DNA from: CAYLJO01 sp964383905
Lineage (GTDB): Bacteria; Acidobacteriota; Blastocatellia; Pyrinomonadales; Pyrinomonadaceae
Reading direction: 5' to 3'
Assembly (NCBI GenBank): GCA_964383905.1
Contig: CAYLJO010000060.1
Location: forward strand, 1 to 28,529
DNA: 28,529 nt
In this document: piece by piece, positions 5,991 to 14,898 of the stretch
Layout: the number at the start of each line of letters is the position of its first letter
Numbering within the stretch: position 1 is the stretch's first letter
Made by a program: the position numbers and the translations under genes
The notes under the pieces: generated by a model
What the model was told of the DNA's origin: nothing
Seen by the model: only the letters and a program-made list of their open reading frames with translations
The model's database searches: none

Positions 5991-8636
5991 ATGTTTGATA
6001 AGCTGTTATATAGCCTGCGGGCACTACTCCGGAAAGAGGAGACGGAGCAAGAGTTGGATGAGGAACTGCGCTTTCATCTGGAGAAGGAGACTGAGAAGAA
6101 GGTTAAGAATGGGATAAGCGCAACGGAAGCGCGTTACGCAGCTCTGCGCAGCTTTGGGGGGGTGGAGCGGGTCAAGGAAGAATGTCGTGATGTTCGTGGA
6201 GTGAGGCTGATCGAAGCGCTATGGCAAGACCTGCGCTACGGCCTGCGAATGCTCAACAGAAAGCCTGGCTTTACGCTGATCGCAGTGATCACGCTGGCAT
6301 TAGGCATCGGGGCCAATACGGCGATTTTCAGCGTCGTCATGGCGGTGCTGGTGCGCCCGCTGCCGTTTCGCGAACCCGAGGCGTTGGTCAGCTTCCAGGC
6401 AAGCAATGAGCGCGTCGGCGTCGGCCACGGTTTCCTGTCCCAATCTGATGTTCTTGATTTCCGGCGGCAGGCGGAGAGCTTTGAGCAGATCGTAGCGTGG
6501 GATACCTCGCCCATCAATCTCAGCGGCACTGGCAGACCTGAGCGACTGGAAGGCGTTTCCGTCACGACGAACTTCTTTCAGACGCTTGGAGCGCAGCCAC
6601 TGCTCGGTCACGACTTTTCCCCGGAAGACGGATCGCCGAGCAGCAACAGAGTCATCATCGGATACGGCCTGTGGCGGCGACAGTTCGGCGGTGATCCGGG
6701 CGTCATCGGAAGGAGGATAAGCCTTGGCGGAGATACGGACAGGTCTATAGTCGTCGGGGTCATGCCCGCGGGATTCGACTTCCCGCAGCGTGCTGAGCTC
6801 TGGATGCCTTACGACATTGATCCGGCAGACACCCCGCGCGGCGGTTATCGCAACGAGAGGGTCTTTGGGCGTCTCAAGCGCGGCGTCACGATTCAGCAGG
6901 CTCAGTCTGAGATCCATTCGATCGCGCAAAATCTGGCGCGGCAGTATCCCGATACGAATAGTGGCTGGGACGTCAGGCTGGTGTCTTTCCGCGAATACCT
7001 TTTCGGCAGCGCGACCGTCGCACTGCCGTTACTGCTCGGAGCGGTTGGGTTGGTGCTGCTGATCGCCTGTACGAATGTCGCCAATCTGCAACTGGCCCGC
7101 GCCGCGGCGCGGCGGAAAGAGATTGCCGTGCGGTTGGCACTCGGGGCCACGCGGGCGCGCATCATTAAACAACTGCTGACCGAAGGAATGCTCCTGGCAC
7201 TGGCTGGCGGTGCGCTCGCTTTGCTGCTGGCGGAGTGGGGGGTCTACGCTTTGCGTGCGGTGGGGCCAGAGTCAATGCCGCGTTTAACAGAAGCCGCAAT
7301 CAACGCCCAAGCGCTTGAATTCACGGCGTTTCTATCAATTCTGACGGGTGTCATCTTCGGACTGGTTCCGGCGTTGCAAGCTTCACGGCCTGATCTGAAT
7401 GAAGCGCTCAAAGACGCCGGCAGGTCAAACACCACCACGCCGCATCGCAACCGCCTTCGCATGCTGCTGGTCGTATCGCAAACCGCGCTGGCGTTGGTGC
7501 TGCTGGTTGGCGCCGGTCTACTCATCAAAAGCTTCTGGAAGCTCCAGCGAGTCAGCCCGGGGTTTGAAACAGAGAACGTCCTGGTGGCCGGTATTGCACT
7601 AAACAACCTTGAATATCCGCTCAATGATCCGCGGCGCGCAGTCTACTTTCAGCAGGCCGCGCAGCGACTCGCCAGCTTACCCGGTGTGGAATCGGTCGGC
7701 GCGGTATCGCACCTGCCGCTCGGCGGGCGTGAGATGAGCCTGCCTTTCCAGATCAAAGGCCGGCCGCCCCTTGCCGGCAAGGTTGAGCCGATCGCCGATA
7801 TTCGCATCATCACACCTTCTTACTTCGACACGCTGGGGATTCCCTTAAAGCGCGGGCGCGTGTTCACCGAACAGGAGACCAAGCAGCCGCTGTTTGTCGT
7901 CAATGATTCTTTTGCGCACCGCTTCTTCCCCGCCGGTGACGCGCTTGGCCAGCGGCTATCGGTCGGCCCCTTTGGGTTTGAAGGTGATACGTTTGATGGC
8001 AAGGTCATCGGGGTGGTGGCTGACGTGAAAGCGCGCGGACTCGAAGCGGAAGCGAGACCGGAGATTTATCTCTCATACCTTCACAACAGTCTCTTCCCGA
8101 TCATGCAGTTTGTGATCCGCACTTCCATCGCTCCGAACCGGATGGGGGAGAGCGCCCGTCGCGCCCTTCAGGCAATTGACCCGAATCAGGTTGTTTACAA
8201 CGTCAAGCCGCTACGGCAGTTCCTCACGGATTCAACGGCCCAAAGACGTTTCACCATGCTCCTGCTGTTGACATTTGCCGCAATCGCCGTGATCTTGGCC
8301 TCCGCCGGCATTTACGGCGTAATGAGTTATTCCGTCGTCCAGCGCACGCAGGAGATCGGCATCCGCCTCGCACTCGGTGCGCGAAGCTCAGATGTGCTGA
8401 AGATGATCATTAAGCAAGGCATGAGTCCGGCTTTAATTGGCGTGGTGATTGGGTTAACGGCGGCCTTCGCGCTAACGCGAGTGATGGCGAGTTTGCTGTT
8501 CGGTGTCAGCGCTACCGATCCGGTGACGTTCCTGCTCGTCTCGACGTTGTTGGCGGCGGTGGCGCTATTTGCATGTTTCATTCCGGCGCGGCGTGCGACT
8601 AGAGTAGACCCGGCGGCGGCGCTCAAATATGAGTGA
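5991..8636 (+). CDS. ADOP family ABC transporter permease (MacB/FtsX type, duplicated)
   Basis: An acidobacterial duplicated orphan permease: two MacB/FtsX-like permease units in one 881-residue chain with no adjacent ATPase. Residues 1-75 are the cytoplasmic permease prefix domain (EELRFHLEKETEKK...ARYAALRSFGG). TM1 (about 95-120) precedes a large MacB periplasmic core domain. TM2-TM4 lie at about 343-365, 395-415 and 440-465, with the FtsX motif RRKEIAVRLALGATRARI between TM2 and TM3. TM5 (about 490-512), a second periplasmic domain and TM6-TM8 (about 755-868) form the second unit, with QEIGIRLALGARSSDV. The ATG follows GGAGG at 5978-5982. Substrate unknown; MacB relatives act as mechanotransmitters rather than classical pumps. 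It lies between two ADOP-tail repeats. Confidence 0.95.
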   Translation: MFDKLLYSLRALLRKEETEQELDEELRFHLEKETEKKVKNGISATEARYAALRSFGGVERVKEECRDVRGVRLIEALWQDLRYGLRMLNRKPGFTLIAVITLALGIGANTAIFSVVMAVLVRPLPFREPEALVSFQASNERVGVGHGFLSQSDVLDFRRQAESFEQIVAWDTSPINLSGTGRPERLEGVSVTTNFFQTLGAQPLLGHDFSPEDGSPSSNRVIIGYGLWRRQFGGDPGVIGRRISLGGDTDRSIVVGVMPAGFDFPQRAELWMPYDIDPADTPRGGYRNERVFGRLKRGVTIQQAQSEIHSIAQNLARQYPDTNSGWDVRLVSFREYLFGSATVALPLLLGAVGLVLLIACTNVANLQLARAAARRKEIAVRLALGATRARIIKQLLTEGMLLALAGGALALLLAEWGVYALRAVGPESMPRLTEAAINAQALEFTAFLSILTGVIFGLVPALQASRPDLNEALKDAGRSNTTTPHRNRLRMLLVVSQTALALVLLVGAGLLIKSFWKLQRVSPGFETENVLVAGIALNNLEYPLNDPRRAVYFQQAAQRLASLPGVESVGAVSHLPLGGREMSLPFQIKGRPPLAGKVEPIADIRIITPSYFDTLGIPLKRGRVFTEQETKQPLFVVNDSFAHRFFPAGDALGQRLSVGPFGFEGDTFDGKVIGVVADVKARGLEAEARPEIYLSYLHNSLFPIMQFVIRTSIAPNRMGESARRALQAIDPNQVVYNVKPLRQFLTDSTAQRRFTMLLLLTFAAIAVILASAGIYGVMSYSVVQRTQEIGIRLALGARSSDVLKMIIKQGMSPALIGVVIGLTAAFALTRVMASLLFGVSATDPVTFLLVSTLLAAVALFACFIPARRATRVDPAAALKYE

Positions 8637-8748
8637 GCGGGTAACTGCTCTCATCCGTGCTTAAAGGGGGAAGGTCGGGGGAGCCAAAATTTCACCGAAT
8701 GCGGTTACCGCCTGACTGTTGCCTTCTTCCCTTCTACCTTTTTTCTTC
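8621..8748 (+). repeat. Right direct repeat: end and 3' flank of the intact ADOP gene
   Basis: This copy begins within the last codons of the ADOP permease and extends about 112 bp beyond its stop. It shares AAAGGGGGAAGGTCGGGGGA, the GCGGTTACCGC near-palindrome and a CTTCCCTTCT pyrimidine tract with the left copy at 5669-5796. It ends at the boundary of the convergent small gene. Confidence 0.75.
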
Positions 8749-8749
8749 A

Positions 8750-9040
8750 TCAGTCGAGCATTACTACTTGGCCATCAACGACGCGTGCCAGGTATTCGCC
8801 GCCGCGGAGCACCCAGGCGACGCGGTGACCGCTCTTCGCCAGCTCGGCCCACTCACTGCGTTTCTTCGGGTTCTGTTCAACGAGCACTGCGCCGCCCGGG
8901 AGGTTGACATAGCGCAGCCCGGAGCGCGCAAATTTCCTGACGCCGCGTCCACCGCCAAACAACTTCTCGTAAGCGACGAGAATGACGCCAGGGCTCAGCT
9001 CGGCATCTTCCGGTGACTTACCTTTCTGGCGCGCGACCAT
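8750..9040 (-). CDS. Small basic hypothetical protein
   Basis: A 96-residue product (MVARQKGKSPEDAELSPGVI at its start) with a basic N-terminus and a C-terminal half rich in short beta-like stretches (GHRVAWVLRGGEYLARVVDG). I do not recognise the family, and there is no signal peptide or TM segment. I choose the ATG at 9040 over 9142: it lies 13 nt after the stop of the upstream receiver gene, while the longer form would overlap that gene. The tight spacing suggests co-transcription with the receiver protein and perhaps a shared role. Codon pattern fits the neighbours. Confidence 0.6.
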   Translation of the reverse strand: MVARQKGKSPEDAELSPGVILVAYEKLFGGGRGVRKFARSGLRYVNLPGGAVLVEQNPKKRSEWAELAKSGHRVAWVLRGGEYLARVVDGQVVMLD

Positions 9041-9053
9041 GGGATGCTTCCGG

Positions 9054-9428
9054 TTACTCAGGTCGCTCGGCGAGCAGTCGTTCGACCGTGGCGAGCAGCT
9101 CTTTAGTGCGGAAAGGTTTTGAGAGATAAGCGTTGAACCCATTTTCCGGCCGGGGCAAGCGGTCGGAGTCAGAGAAGGCGGTGATGGCGACGCATGGTAT
9201 CCGGCGGGTGCGCTCGCTGGCGCGCAACTCCCGCAGAGTGCCCCAGCCGTCGAGCACCGGCATCGAAATATCGATCAAGCAGAGGTCGGGCAGCTCTTCC
9301 ATCGCCATCGAGACGCACTCCCGGCCGTCGTGCGCCTCGCGGATGCGATAACCTGCCGCCTCCAGCATGAGGCGCAGTAATTCGCGATTATCTTCGTAAT
9401 CGTCTGCGATAAGAATGTTGGCGGGCAT
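9054..9428 (-). CDS. Single-domain response regulator (CheY-like receiver)
   Basis: A stand-alone receiver of 124 residues, which would take phosphate from a histidine kinase on Asp53 (in LIDISMP). The acidic pair Asp9-Asp10, Thr83 (AITAF) and Lys104 (LSKPF) are all present, so the phosphoacceptor site is complete. There is no output domain, so it must act by protein contact or as part of a phosphorelay. No histidine kinase is encoded in the window. A small unknown gene follows 13 nt downstream. Confidence 0.93.
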   Translation of the reverse strand: MPANILIADDYEDNRELLRLMLEAAGYRIREAHDGRECVSMAMEELPDLCLIDISMPVLDGWGTLRELRASERTRRIPCVAITAFSDSDRLPRPENGFNAYLSKPFRTKELLATVERLLAERPE

Positions 9429-9440
9429 TACAGAAGCTGC

Positions 9441-9508
9441 GATTTGTGATTTTAGCTATAAGAAATTTTAATGTTTGAAACGCCGGTTGCCTGTCTCGAT
9501 CACAAATC
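9441..9508. repeat. Inverted repeat upstream of the receiver gene
   Basis: GATTTGTGAT (9441-9450) and its exact complement ATCACAAATC (9499-9508) are 48 bp apart, just upstream of the receiver gene start at 9428. Each arm is next to a second related half (GATTTTAGCTA, and CACAAAGCTAG on the other side), which extends the symmetry imperfectly. It could be a paired operator or simply a hairpin-forming leftover; TTATAGCTAAAAT in the interval could act as a -10 for the minus strand. Confidence 0.4.
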
Positions 9509-9630
9509 ACAAAGCTAGAAACGAAATTTCGCAGCGATGGCAACCGCGTCCTTATAGCCTAGCCGCCCGACGGGTGTCAAACGCCGCCGGCGGCACCCCC
9601 CGCCCAAATCACCTTTATCTATAGCATTTC

Positions 9631-9660
9631 TTGACACCCTTCCAGATGCCCGTCCATAAT
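9631..9660 (+). promoter_or_regulatory. Sigma-70-type promoter of the GAF/coiled-coil gene
   Basis: TTGACA (9631-9636) is followed after 18 bp by CATAAT (9655-9660). The same TTG also opens the downstream reading frame, so it could be misread as a start codon. As a promoter it places transcription near 9667, about 117 nt before the preferred GTG start. Confidence 0.55.
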
Positions 9661-9783
9661 CCGAATTTAAGGATGTACGCTGCGGATCAGCGTCTTCTGC
9701 AACAAACCGACCTGCTAATTACGACCGTCGCCCGGCCAACAGATTTCGGCCGGCGCATGGGCACGAAACGGAGGATGGAAACA

Positions 9784-11277
9784 GTGGTCAGCGGAGAACT
9801 GGAAAAGAGTTTACGCAAAGAGCTTGAGGAGTACGTTAACTCACGCCTGAGTGCCGTCCAGGATGAGGTTGTGCGCCTTCAGAGCCAGGTCAATGAAGCG
9901 TTCACACGCCTACTGGAACGCTCGGCGAGCGAAACTCAGGTGGACACGTCTGTCGCGGCGTCTATCTCCGAGCACCTTCGCGCCGCCCAGGAAGCCGGGA
10001 TTGAGAAGGCTGCGGCGGAATCGGCGCGCGCCAAATCCGCCAGCGACATGGCGCTGATTAAGGCTGCCGTTGACGATATCGATAACCAGCGCTCGCAAGC
10101 CGACATCCTTAACTCGCTGGTCAACCGCGCGGCATCTTTCGCGCCGCGGGTGGCTTTCTTCATCATCAAAAACGAGCAGGCGACGGGGTGGCGCGCGCGC
10201 GGACTGGAAGGCACTATCGGCGACGATACCATACGTACGATCGCCCTGCCGCTCTCGGCCGCCACGCCGCTCAGCAATGCCGCCAATTCGCGCGCCACGT
10301 GGAGCGGCGCGCCTGGCGCTAATGCTGAAGATTATCTTCTCCTGAACAAGCTCGGGGGTGAGCCGCCGCGGCGCATAGTAACCGTCCCGCTCGTGGTGGG
10401 GGGCAAGACAGTCGCCGTGCTCTATGCCGATTCTGCCGGACTTGATTCTGACGCGATCAACCTTGAAGCGATTGAAACGCTGGTTCGCGTGGCGGGGATG
10501 TCGGTCGAACTACTCGCCATCAAACGCGCTGCGCCTGCCGCTCGACGACCTGTCCATGCCGTACCGCAGGTACCCGTCGCACAGCCGGAGCCCCAGGTGC
10601 AACCTGCACAGCCGGAGCCGCAGGCACAGCCTGCGCAGGAGCCGCAGATAGCCGTGGAGGAGGAATGGCAGGCGCAACCCGTAGAGCCAGCCGACGCTAT
10701 TCCAATCGAAATGGATATGACGATACCCGCGCCCCCACCGATGCCTGGGGTGGATGAAGGCGACAGGACTCATCTGGGGCCGGGAAGGGATACTGTCATC
10801 GACCGGAAATGGACTCCGCCGGGATTCGATTCGCAACAGCCCGCGGAGACGACCGAGCAACGGGCACCAACAAATTTCGATGGTCAGGCTGAGTCGCAGC
10901 CTGTGCCGTTTACCACAGGCCAGTTCGCCGCCCCGCTTGGTGGGGGACGACGGTTCGGCGCGGAGGCGGAGCTGCCCCTTGACGTAAGCGATGAGGAGAG
11001 GCGGCTGCACAACGACGCGCGTCGCTTCGCGCGCCTGCTCGTCTCGGAAATCAAGCTCTACAACGAACAGAAGGTCAAGGAGGGTCGCCAGGAGGGTGAC
11101 CTCTACGAGCGGCTGCGCGAGGATATTGATCGCTCACGCCAGATGTATGATAAGCGCGTCGCCCCGCCCGTGGCCGCGCGGTTCGACTATTTTCATCATG
11201 AGCTTGTCAGCACGCTCGCGGAGGGCGACCCGGCGAAACTCGGCAATAGTTACCCCGGAGCCACCGTCTCGGCGTGA
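9784..11277 (+). CDS. GAF-like domain protein with coiled-coil N-terminus and conserved C-terminal block
   Basis: About 497 residues: an N-terminal coiled coil (ELEKSLRKELEEYVNSRLSA and on), a GAF-like sensory domain (about 105-255, with VAFFIIKNEQATGW and VPLVVGGKTVAVLYADS), a long Pro/Gln/Glu/Ala linker with QPEPQVQPAQPEPQ repeats, and a charged C-terminal helical block (RRFARLLVSEIKLYNEQK to the end). I recall this C-terminal block from acidobacterial hypothetical proteins; its function is unknown. The frame stays open upstream to TTG 9631 and has ATGs at 9757 and 9775. I choose GTG 9784 because GGAGG (9770-9774) lies 9 nt before it; the ATG at 9775 touches the GGAGG and the TTG is a -35 box. 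No membrane segment. Confidence 0.8.
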   Translation: MVSGELEKSLRKELEEYVNSRLSAVQDEVVRLQSQVNEAFTRLLERSASETQVDTSVAASISEHLRAAQEAGIEKAAAESARAKSASDMALIKAAVDDIDNQRSQADILNSLVNRAASFAPRVAFFIIKNEQATGWRARGLEGTIGDDTIRTIALPLSAATPLSNAANSRATWSGAPGANAEDYLLLNKLGGEPPRRIVTVPLVVGGKTVAVLYADSAGLDSDAINLEAIETLVRVAGMSVELLAIKRAAPAARRPVHAVPQVPVAQPEPQVQPAQPEPQAQPAQEPQIAVEEEWQAQPVEPADAIPIEMDMTIPAPPPMPGVDEGDRTHLGPGRDTVIDRKWTPPGFDSQQPAETTEQRAPTNFDGQAESQPVPFTTGQFAAPLGGGRRFGAEAELPLDVSDEERRLHNDARRFARLLVSEIKLYNEQKVKEGRQEGDLYERLREDIDRSRQMYDKRVAPPVAARFDYFHHELVSTLAEGDPAKLGNSYPGATVSA

Positions 11278-11387
11278 AACGGGCGCTAAAATTTCCATCA
11301 TCGGGTCGGGGCGGATGAGTCATGCTTCGGTGATCGAAAGCTCTCTTGAGGCACGCTTCGTCCGCTCTTTCCGTATAGAAAGGCGAT

Positions 11388-11415
11388 ATGAACCGCCGCA
11401 GGACCGGAGAGGAAA
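11388..11415 (+). repeat. Short dispersed repeat, copy 2 (ATGAACCGCCGCAGGAC...)
   Basis: The second copy of the 17-base element also found at 4093, followed by GGAGAGGAAAG against CAGAGGAAAA there. It lies in the 240-bp gap between the GAF protein gene and the transglycosylase gene; I see no gene or clear terminator in the rest of that gap. Confidence 0.5.
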
Positions 11416-11517
11416 GCAATAGAGGTTTGATCGGCATATTAAGCCAGGCAAGGATTTCGCACGACTCGCATCTGAACCCGCTTATACCGGATCACGAAGC
11501 AGGAGCATTGAGGCGTC

Positions 11518-13884
11518 TTGAGTTATAGTTTTCCCAACCATCGCGTCACCTTTATCATCGTTGGCCTCATCATTGTGATCGGGGCCTCGGTGGCCCCGTT
11601 CACATTTATGAGCGCGAGTTGCAGCACGCGGCTGCAGAAGACGCCGGACGAGAAGAGGACGCTGGACATTCTACGGACGATGACACGCAACGGCGTACTG
11701 CCTGCCGAAGAGGCGGTCGCACGCATCGAGTCAGAACACCCGAATACGAAAACGGCCGCTCTCGCGCGGCTGGTCCGGGCACGCATAAAGATCAACACGC
11801 GCGATTTTGCCGGCGCCGCCAACCTGCTTGACTCGAGCCTGATACGCGATCACACCGTACTCGGCGATTACGCGCTCCTGATGCGCGCAAGCGCGCTCGA
11901 ACAAGCCGGCCGCCGCGTTGAAGCACGCGCCGCCTATGAGCAACTGGCGCGCGATTATCCTTCCTCCACGCGCGCGCGAGAAGCCACCATTCATGTCGCG
12001 CAGATCTTAATGGGAGACGGGCAGGCGGCAGGTGTGCCCGTATTATTGAAGGGATTGGATGATAAGGATGATGCGGCGGCGCTACTATTGACCGCCAAAG
12101 CCTACGAACAGTCGTCCGCTTCGACGGGCGCCCTTGCCGCATATCGTCGTATCTATTTCTATGCGCCGGCATCGATGGAGAGCGCGGAAGCGGCAACCGG
12201 TATCGTGCGGCTCAACTCGACCACCTCGCCCGGGACTGCCGAAGAAGCACTCACACGGGCCGATAAACTTTTTCAGGCAAAGCATTACAACGATGCTGTC
12301 ACCGCCTACACCGACGCCTTCACCCATTTTCCCGCCACCGCCAACGCGCAATCGCAACTGCGTCGCGGCATCGCGGCGTCGAATGCGAAGCGGGTGACGG
12401 ACGCGGTCGCCTCGCTCAACGGCGTGCCTGCGGTCGCAGGCGAGACCCGCGCCGAAGCGCTCTATTATCTCGTAGTGACTTACGCGCATGCGCGCCAGTG
12501 GGAACTGGCGCGGGCCAAACTCGATGAGATTCGTCGCACATTTCCGAACAGCGTATGGACTGTTCGCGCGCTGGTCGATGCGGGCCAGGCGGCGAAGGGC
12601 GCGAAGAACATGACCGACGCTTTATACTTCTTCCGAACTGCCGTCAACGCTTTTCCGGGCGTGGCCGAGGTTGCGCCCGCGCAGTTCGAGGTCGCATGGC
12701 AGGCTCACGAAGCGAAGAACTATCAGGAGTCATCCAGGCTCCTGACCGAGCACCTGGCGGTCTACGCAGGCAGGAACACGGACTATCGAGGGCGAGCCGC
12801 CTACTGGGCGGCGCGTGATTCCGAGCGTGCCGGAAAGTACGCGGAAGCGCGCGCTCTTTATCAGGCGCTGCAGGCTCGCTATGACGCTAACTGGTATGGC
12901 TACCTGGCGAAGCAGCGGCTCGATACAATGAATAACAACTACATCACGCCGGTGGCCGATTTCGCTCCGGACTCTCTCGTCGCTCGTGCCGTCGCCAACC
13001 TGCAAACAGTTACCGTCGCTGAAGTGACCGCCGGGCCGGACGAGAACGAGCGTCTGACCAAAGCCGATCAACTGACGAACATCGGGGCTGACGACTGGGC
13101 GCTCGAAGAGTTGGAGCAGGCGTCCCAATCTGCGCCCGCAAGCCCGCGCCTCAGCCTCGCGCTGGCCCGCATCTACCGCTCGCGCGACGACAATGTGCAT
13201 GCCTTAAACATCCTGAAGAATATTTACCCCGATTATTCTCAGATGAAGCCGGATGAGCTGACGCGTGAAGAGTGGGATGTGTTCTACCCGCTCGCTTACT
13301 GGGATATTATCACGCAGGAATCGCGCGCCAAGCGCCTCGACCCGTATCAGGTGGTGGGGCTCATACGGCAGGAGTCCGTCTTCAATCCGCGCGCTCGCTC
13401 GTCGGCGCGCGCCTACGGTCTGATGCAGATGCTCGTGCCTACGGGAGCGCTCACCGCCAAAAGAATTGGCGTGGGCCGGACGGTCACGGCGGATTCGCTT
13501 TACGAACCGCGCCTCAACATTGAGCTGGGCACGACTTACCTGCGCGATCAGCTCGACAAGTTCGGTCGCATCGAATACGTCGCCGCCGCCTACAACGCCG
13601 GGCCGGGGCGCGTTGTGCAGTGGCGTTCGAGCCTCCCGCTCGAATTAGACGAATGGGCCGAAGCGGTTCCCTTTAAAGAGACGCGAGCGTACGTGCAGGG
13701 TGTGGTTCGCAACACGCTCCAGTACCGGCGCCTCTACGACGCGACCGGACAGTTTCGCCCGGAAGTAGGCTCGCATCCGGTGAATCCCTCGCCCAACGAA
13801 ACACCGGGCGGCGCGCCCGTGATGCAGCCCGCGAACTCAACCATCCGCCAACGGCGCGTCACGAGCAATGAGGACGAAGAGTAA
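11518..13884 (+). CDS. Soluble lytic murein transglycosylase (Slt70-type) with TPR-like superhelix
   Basis: Cleaves the MurNAc-GlcNAc bond of peptidoglycan with formation of 1,6-anhydroMurNAc. The 788-residue product has an N-terminal membrane segment (about 10-31), possibly lipidated at a Cys in MSASCS. A long alpha-helical TPR-like region follows (about 50-560, e.g. ALLMRASALEQAGRRVEARA), then the SLT catalytic domain (about 600-730). Catalytic Glu619 is in LIRQESVFNPRARSSA; the AYGLMQMLVPTG and AAYNAGPGRV motifs are intact. The TTG at 11518 with GAGG just upstream is the only start keeping the signal segment, so the start is less certain than the gene. A PEGA/TPR gene follows 6 nt after its stop. 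Confidence 0.93.
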   Translation: MSYSFPNHRVTFIIVGLIIVIGASVAPFTFMSASCSTRLQKTPDEKRTLDILRTMTRNGVLPAEEAVARIESEHPNTKTAALARLVRARIKINTRDFAGAANLLDSSLIRDHTVLGDYALLMRASALEQAGRRVEARAAYEQLARDYPSSTRAREATIHVAQILMGDGQAAGVPVLLKGLDDKDDAAALLLTAKAYEQSSASTGALAAYRRIYFYAPASMESAEAATGIVRLNSTTSPGTAEEALTRADKLFQAKHYNDAVTAYTDAFTHFPATANAQSQLRRGIAASNAKRVTDAVASLNGVPAVAGETRAEALYYLVVTYAHARQWELARAKLDEIRRTFPNSVWTVRALVDAGQAAKGAKNMTDALYFFRTAVNAFPGVAEVAPAQFEVAWQAHEAKNYQESSRLLTEHLAVYAGRNTDYRGRAAYWAARDSERAGKYAEARALYQALQARYDANWYGYLAKQRLDTMNNNYITPVADFAPDSLVARAVANLQTVTVAEVTAGPDENERLTKADQLTNIGADDWALEELEQASQSAPASPRLSLALARIYRSRDDNVHALNILKNIYPDYSQMKPDELTREEWDVFYPLAYWDIITQESRAKRLDPYQVVGLIRQESVFNPRARSSARAYGLMQMLVPTGALTAKRIGVGRTVTADSLYEPRLNIELGTTYLRDQLDKFGRIEYVAAAYNAGPGRVVQWRSSLPLELDEWAEAVPFKETRAYVQGVVRNTLQYRRLYDATGQFRPEVGSHPVNPSPNETPGGAPVMQPANSTIRQRRVTSNEDEE

Positions 13885-13890
13885 ACACGG

Positions 13891-14847
13891 GTGATGGGGA
13901 TAAGAACAAGAGCTTTGATTTCTTCACTCGTCGTACTGGCCGGGCTAACCACTTTTACCTGCCGGGCGGAGGCGTACGCGCAAAGGCGAAAGAGGCCGGC
14001 GGCGGTTTCATCGGCGACGAAATCCTTGACAGTCCGCACAGAGCCGGGTGCCATTGTCTGGCTGGATGAAGTGCGACGCGGCGTCGCAGACGCCTCAGGC
14101 AAGCTCACGCTTGAGAAGGTCTCGGCGGGCCGCCACACGTTGCGTGTGCGCGCAAATGGCTTCGCCGAGCGGGCGGTCCCGCTGCTCCCCTTCCGGCGAG
14201 GCAATGTTGAGGTCCGGCTGACGAGGACGACCGACGAAGCCGAACTCACTTTTCAGCAGGCCGAGACCGCTCGCGAGCAAGCGCATGATGACGAAGCGCG
14301 CCAGCATGCCGCGGAACTCTATCGCCGTGCTCTGCAGCTTCGCCCGGCGTACCCGGCCGCACACGTCGGCCTGGCGCGCGTCCTCCTGGACCTGAATGAC
14401 TACAAAGCTGCGCTCGCGGAGATCACGGCGGCGCGCCGCACGCGCCCGATCTACCCGGAGGCGTCGGCGGTCGAAGGGCGCATTCACCGCGAGGCGTCTT
14501 TTACGGATGACGCGATTGCATCCTTTCGCCGTGCGATCCGCGAGGCCCACGGATTTCAACCGGAAGCGCATACGGGACTGGCGCGCGTGTATGAAGAGAA
14601 CGGGCAATATCAGGAGGCGGTTGACGAGTTTCGCATCGCCATCGCGCAGCTCTCGGACGCGGAGCCGGTGCTCTATCAACTGCTGGGCGCGGCCTACGAA
14701 AAGATGGAAAAATATAAGGAGGCCGTCGCCGCTTACGAGAAGTATTTACAGCTCGCGCCCGAAGGCAGCCTGGCGCCCGCCGTTCGCTCGATTATTGACC
14801 AGCTACGGCAACAAGCAGCAGGGCAAGAAATCCCATTACCGAACTGA
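13891..14847 (+). CDS. Secreted PEGA-domain / TPR-repeat protein
   Basis: The 318-residue product begins with a signal peptide (LISSLVVLAGLTTF, likely cut after AEA or AYA near residue 30). A PEGA domain follows (about 45-110; SLTVRTEPGAIVWLDE, SAGRHTLRVRANGF), then four to five TPR repeats (about 118-300; e.g. PAAHVGLARVLLDLNDYKAA). PEGA domains are associated with extracytoplasmic proteins and TPRs with protein scaffolding, so a periplasmic scaffold is likely. It starts 6 nt after the transglycosylase stop (GTG 13891, or ATG 13894), so the two genes are almost certainly co-transcribed and may work together at the cell wall. Confidence 0.88.
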   Translation: MMGIRTRALISSLVVLAGLTTFTCRAEAYAQRRKRPAAVSSATKSLTVRTEPGAIVWLDEVRRGVADASGKLTLEKVSAGRHTLRVRANGFAERAVPLLPFRRGNVEVRLTRTTDEAELTFQQAETAREQAHDDEARQHAAELYRRALQLRPAYPAAHVGLARVLLDLNDYKAALAEITAARRTRPIYPEASAVEGRIHREASFTDDAIASFRRAIREAHGFQPEAHTGLARVYEENGQYQEAVDEFRIAIAQLSDAEPVLYQLLGAAYEKMEKYKEAVAAYEKYLQLAPEGSLAPAVRSIIDQLRQQAAGQEIPLPN

Positions 14848-14898
14848 ATTATCGCTAAACAGCTTTATGCAGTTTCAAAGATCATTTTTTGTCCTGTA

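Noticed and set aside
14848..14898. A terminator after the PEGA/TPR gene (AAACAGC...GCAGTTT then a T-run)
   Set aside because: The stem is AT-rich with a mismatch and the T-run is offset by about ten bases, so the signal is too weak to call.
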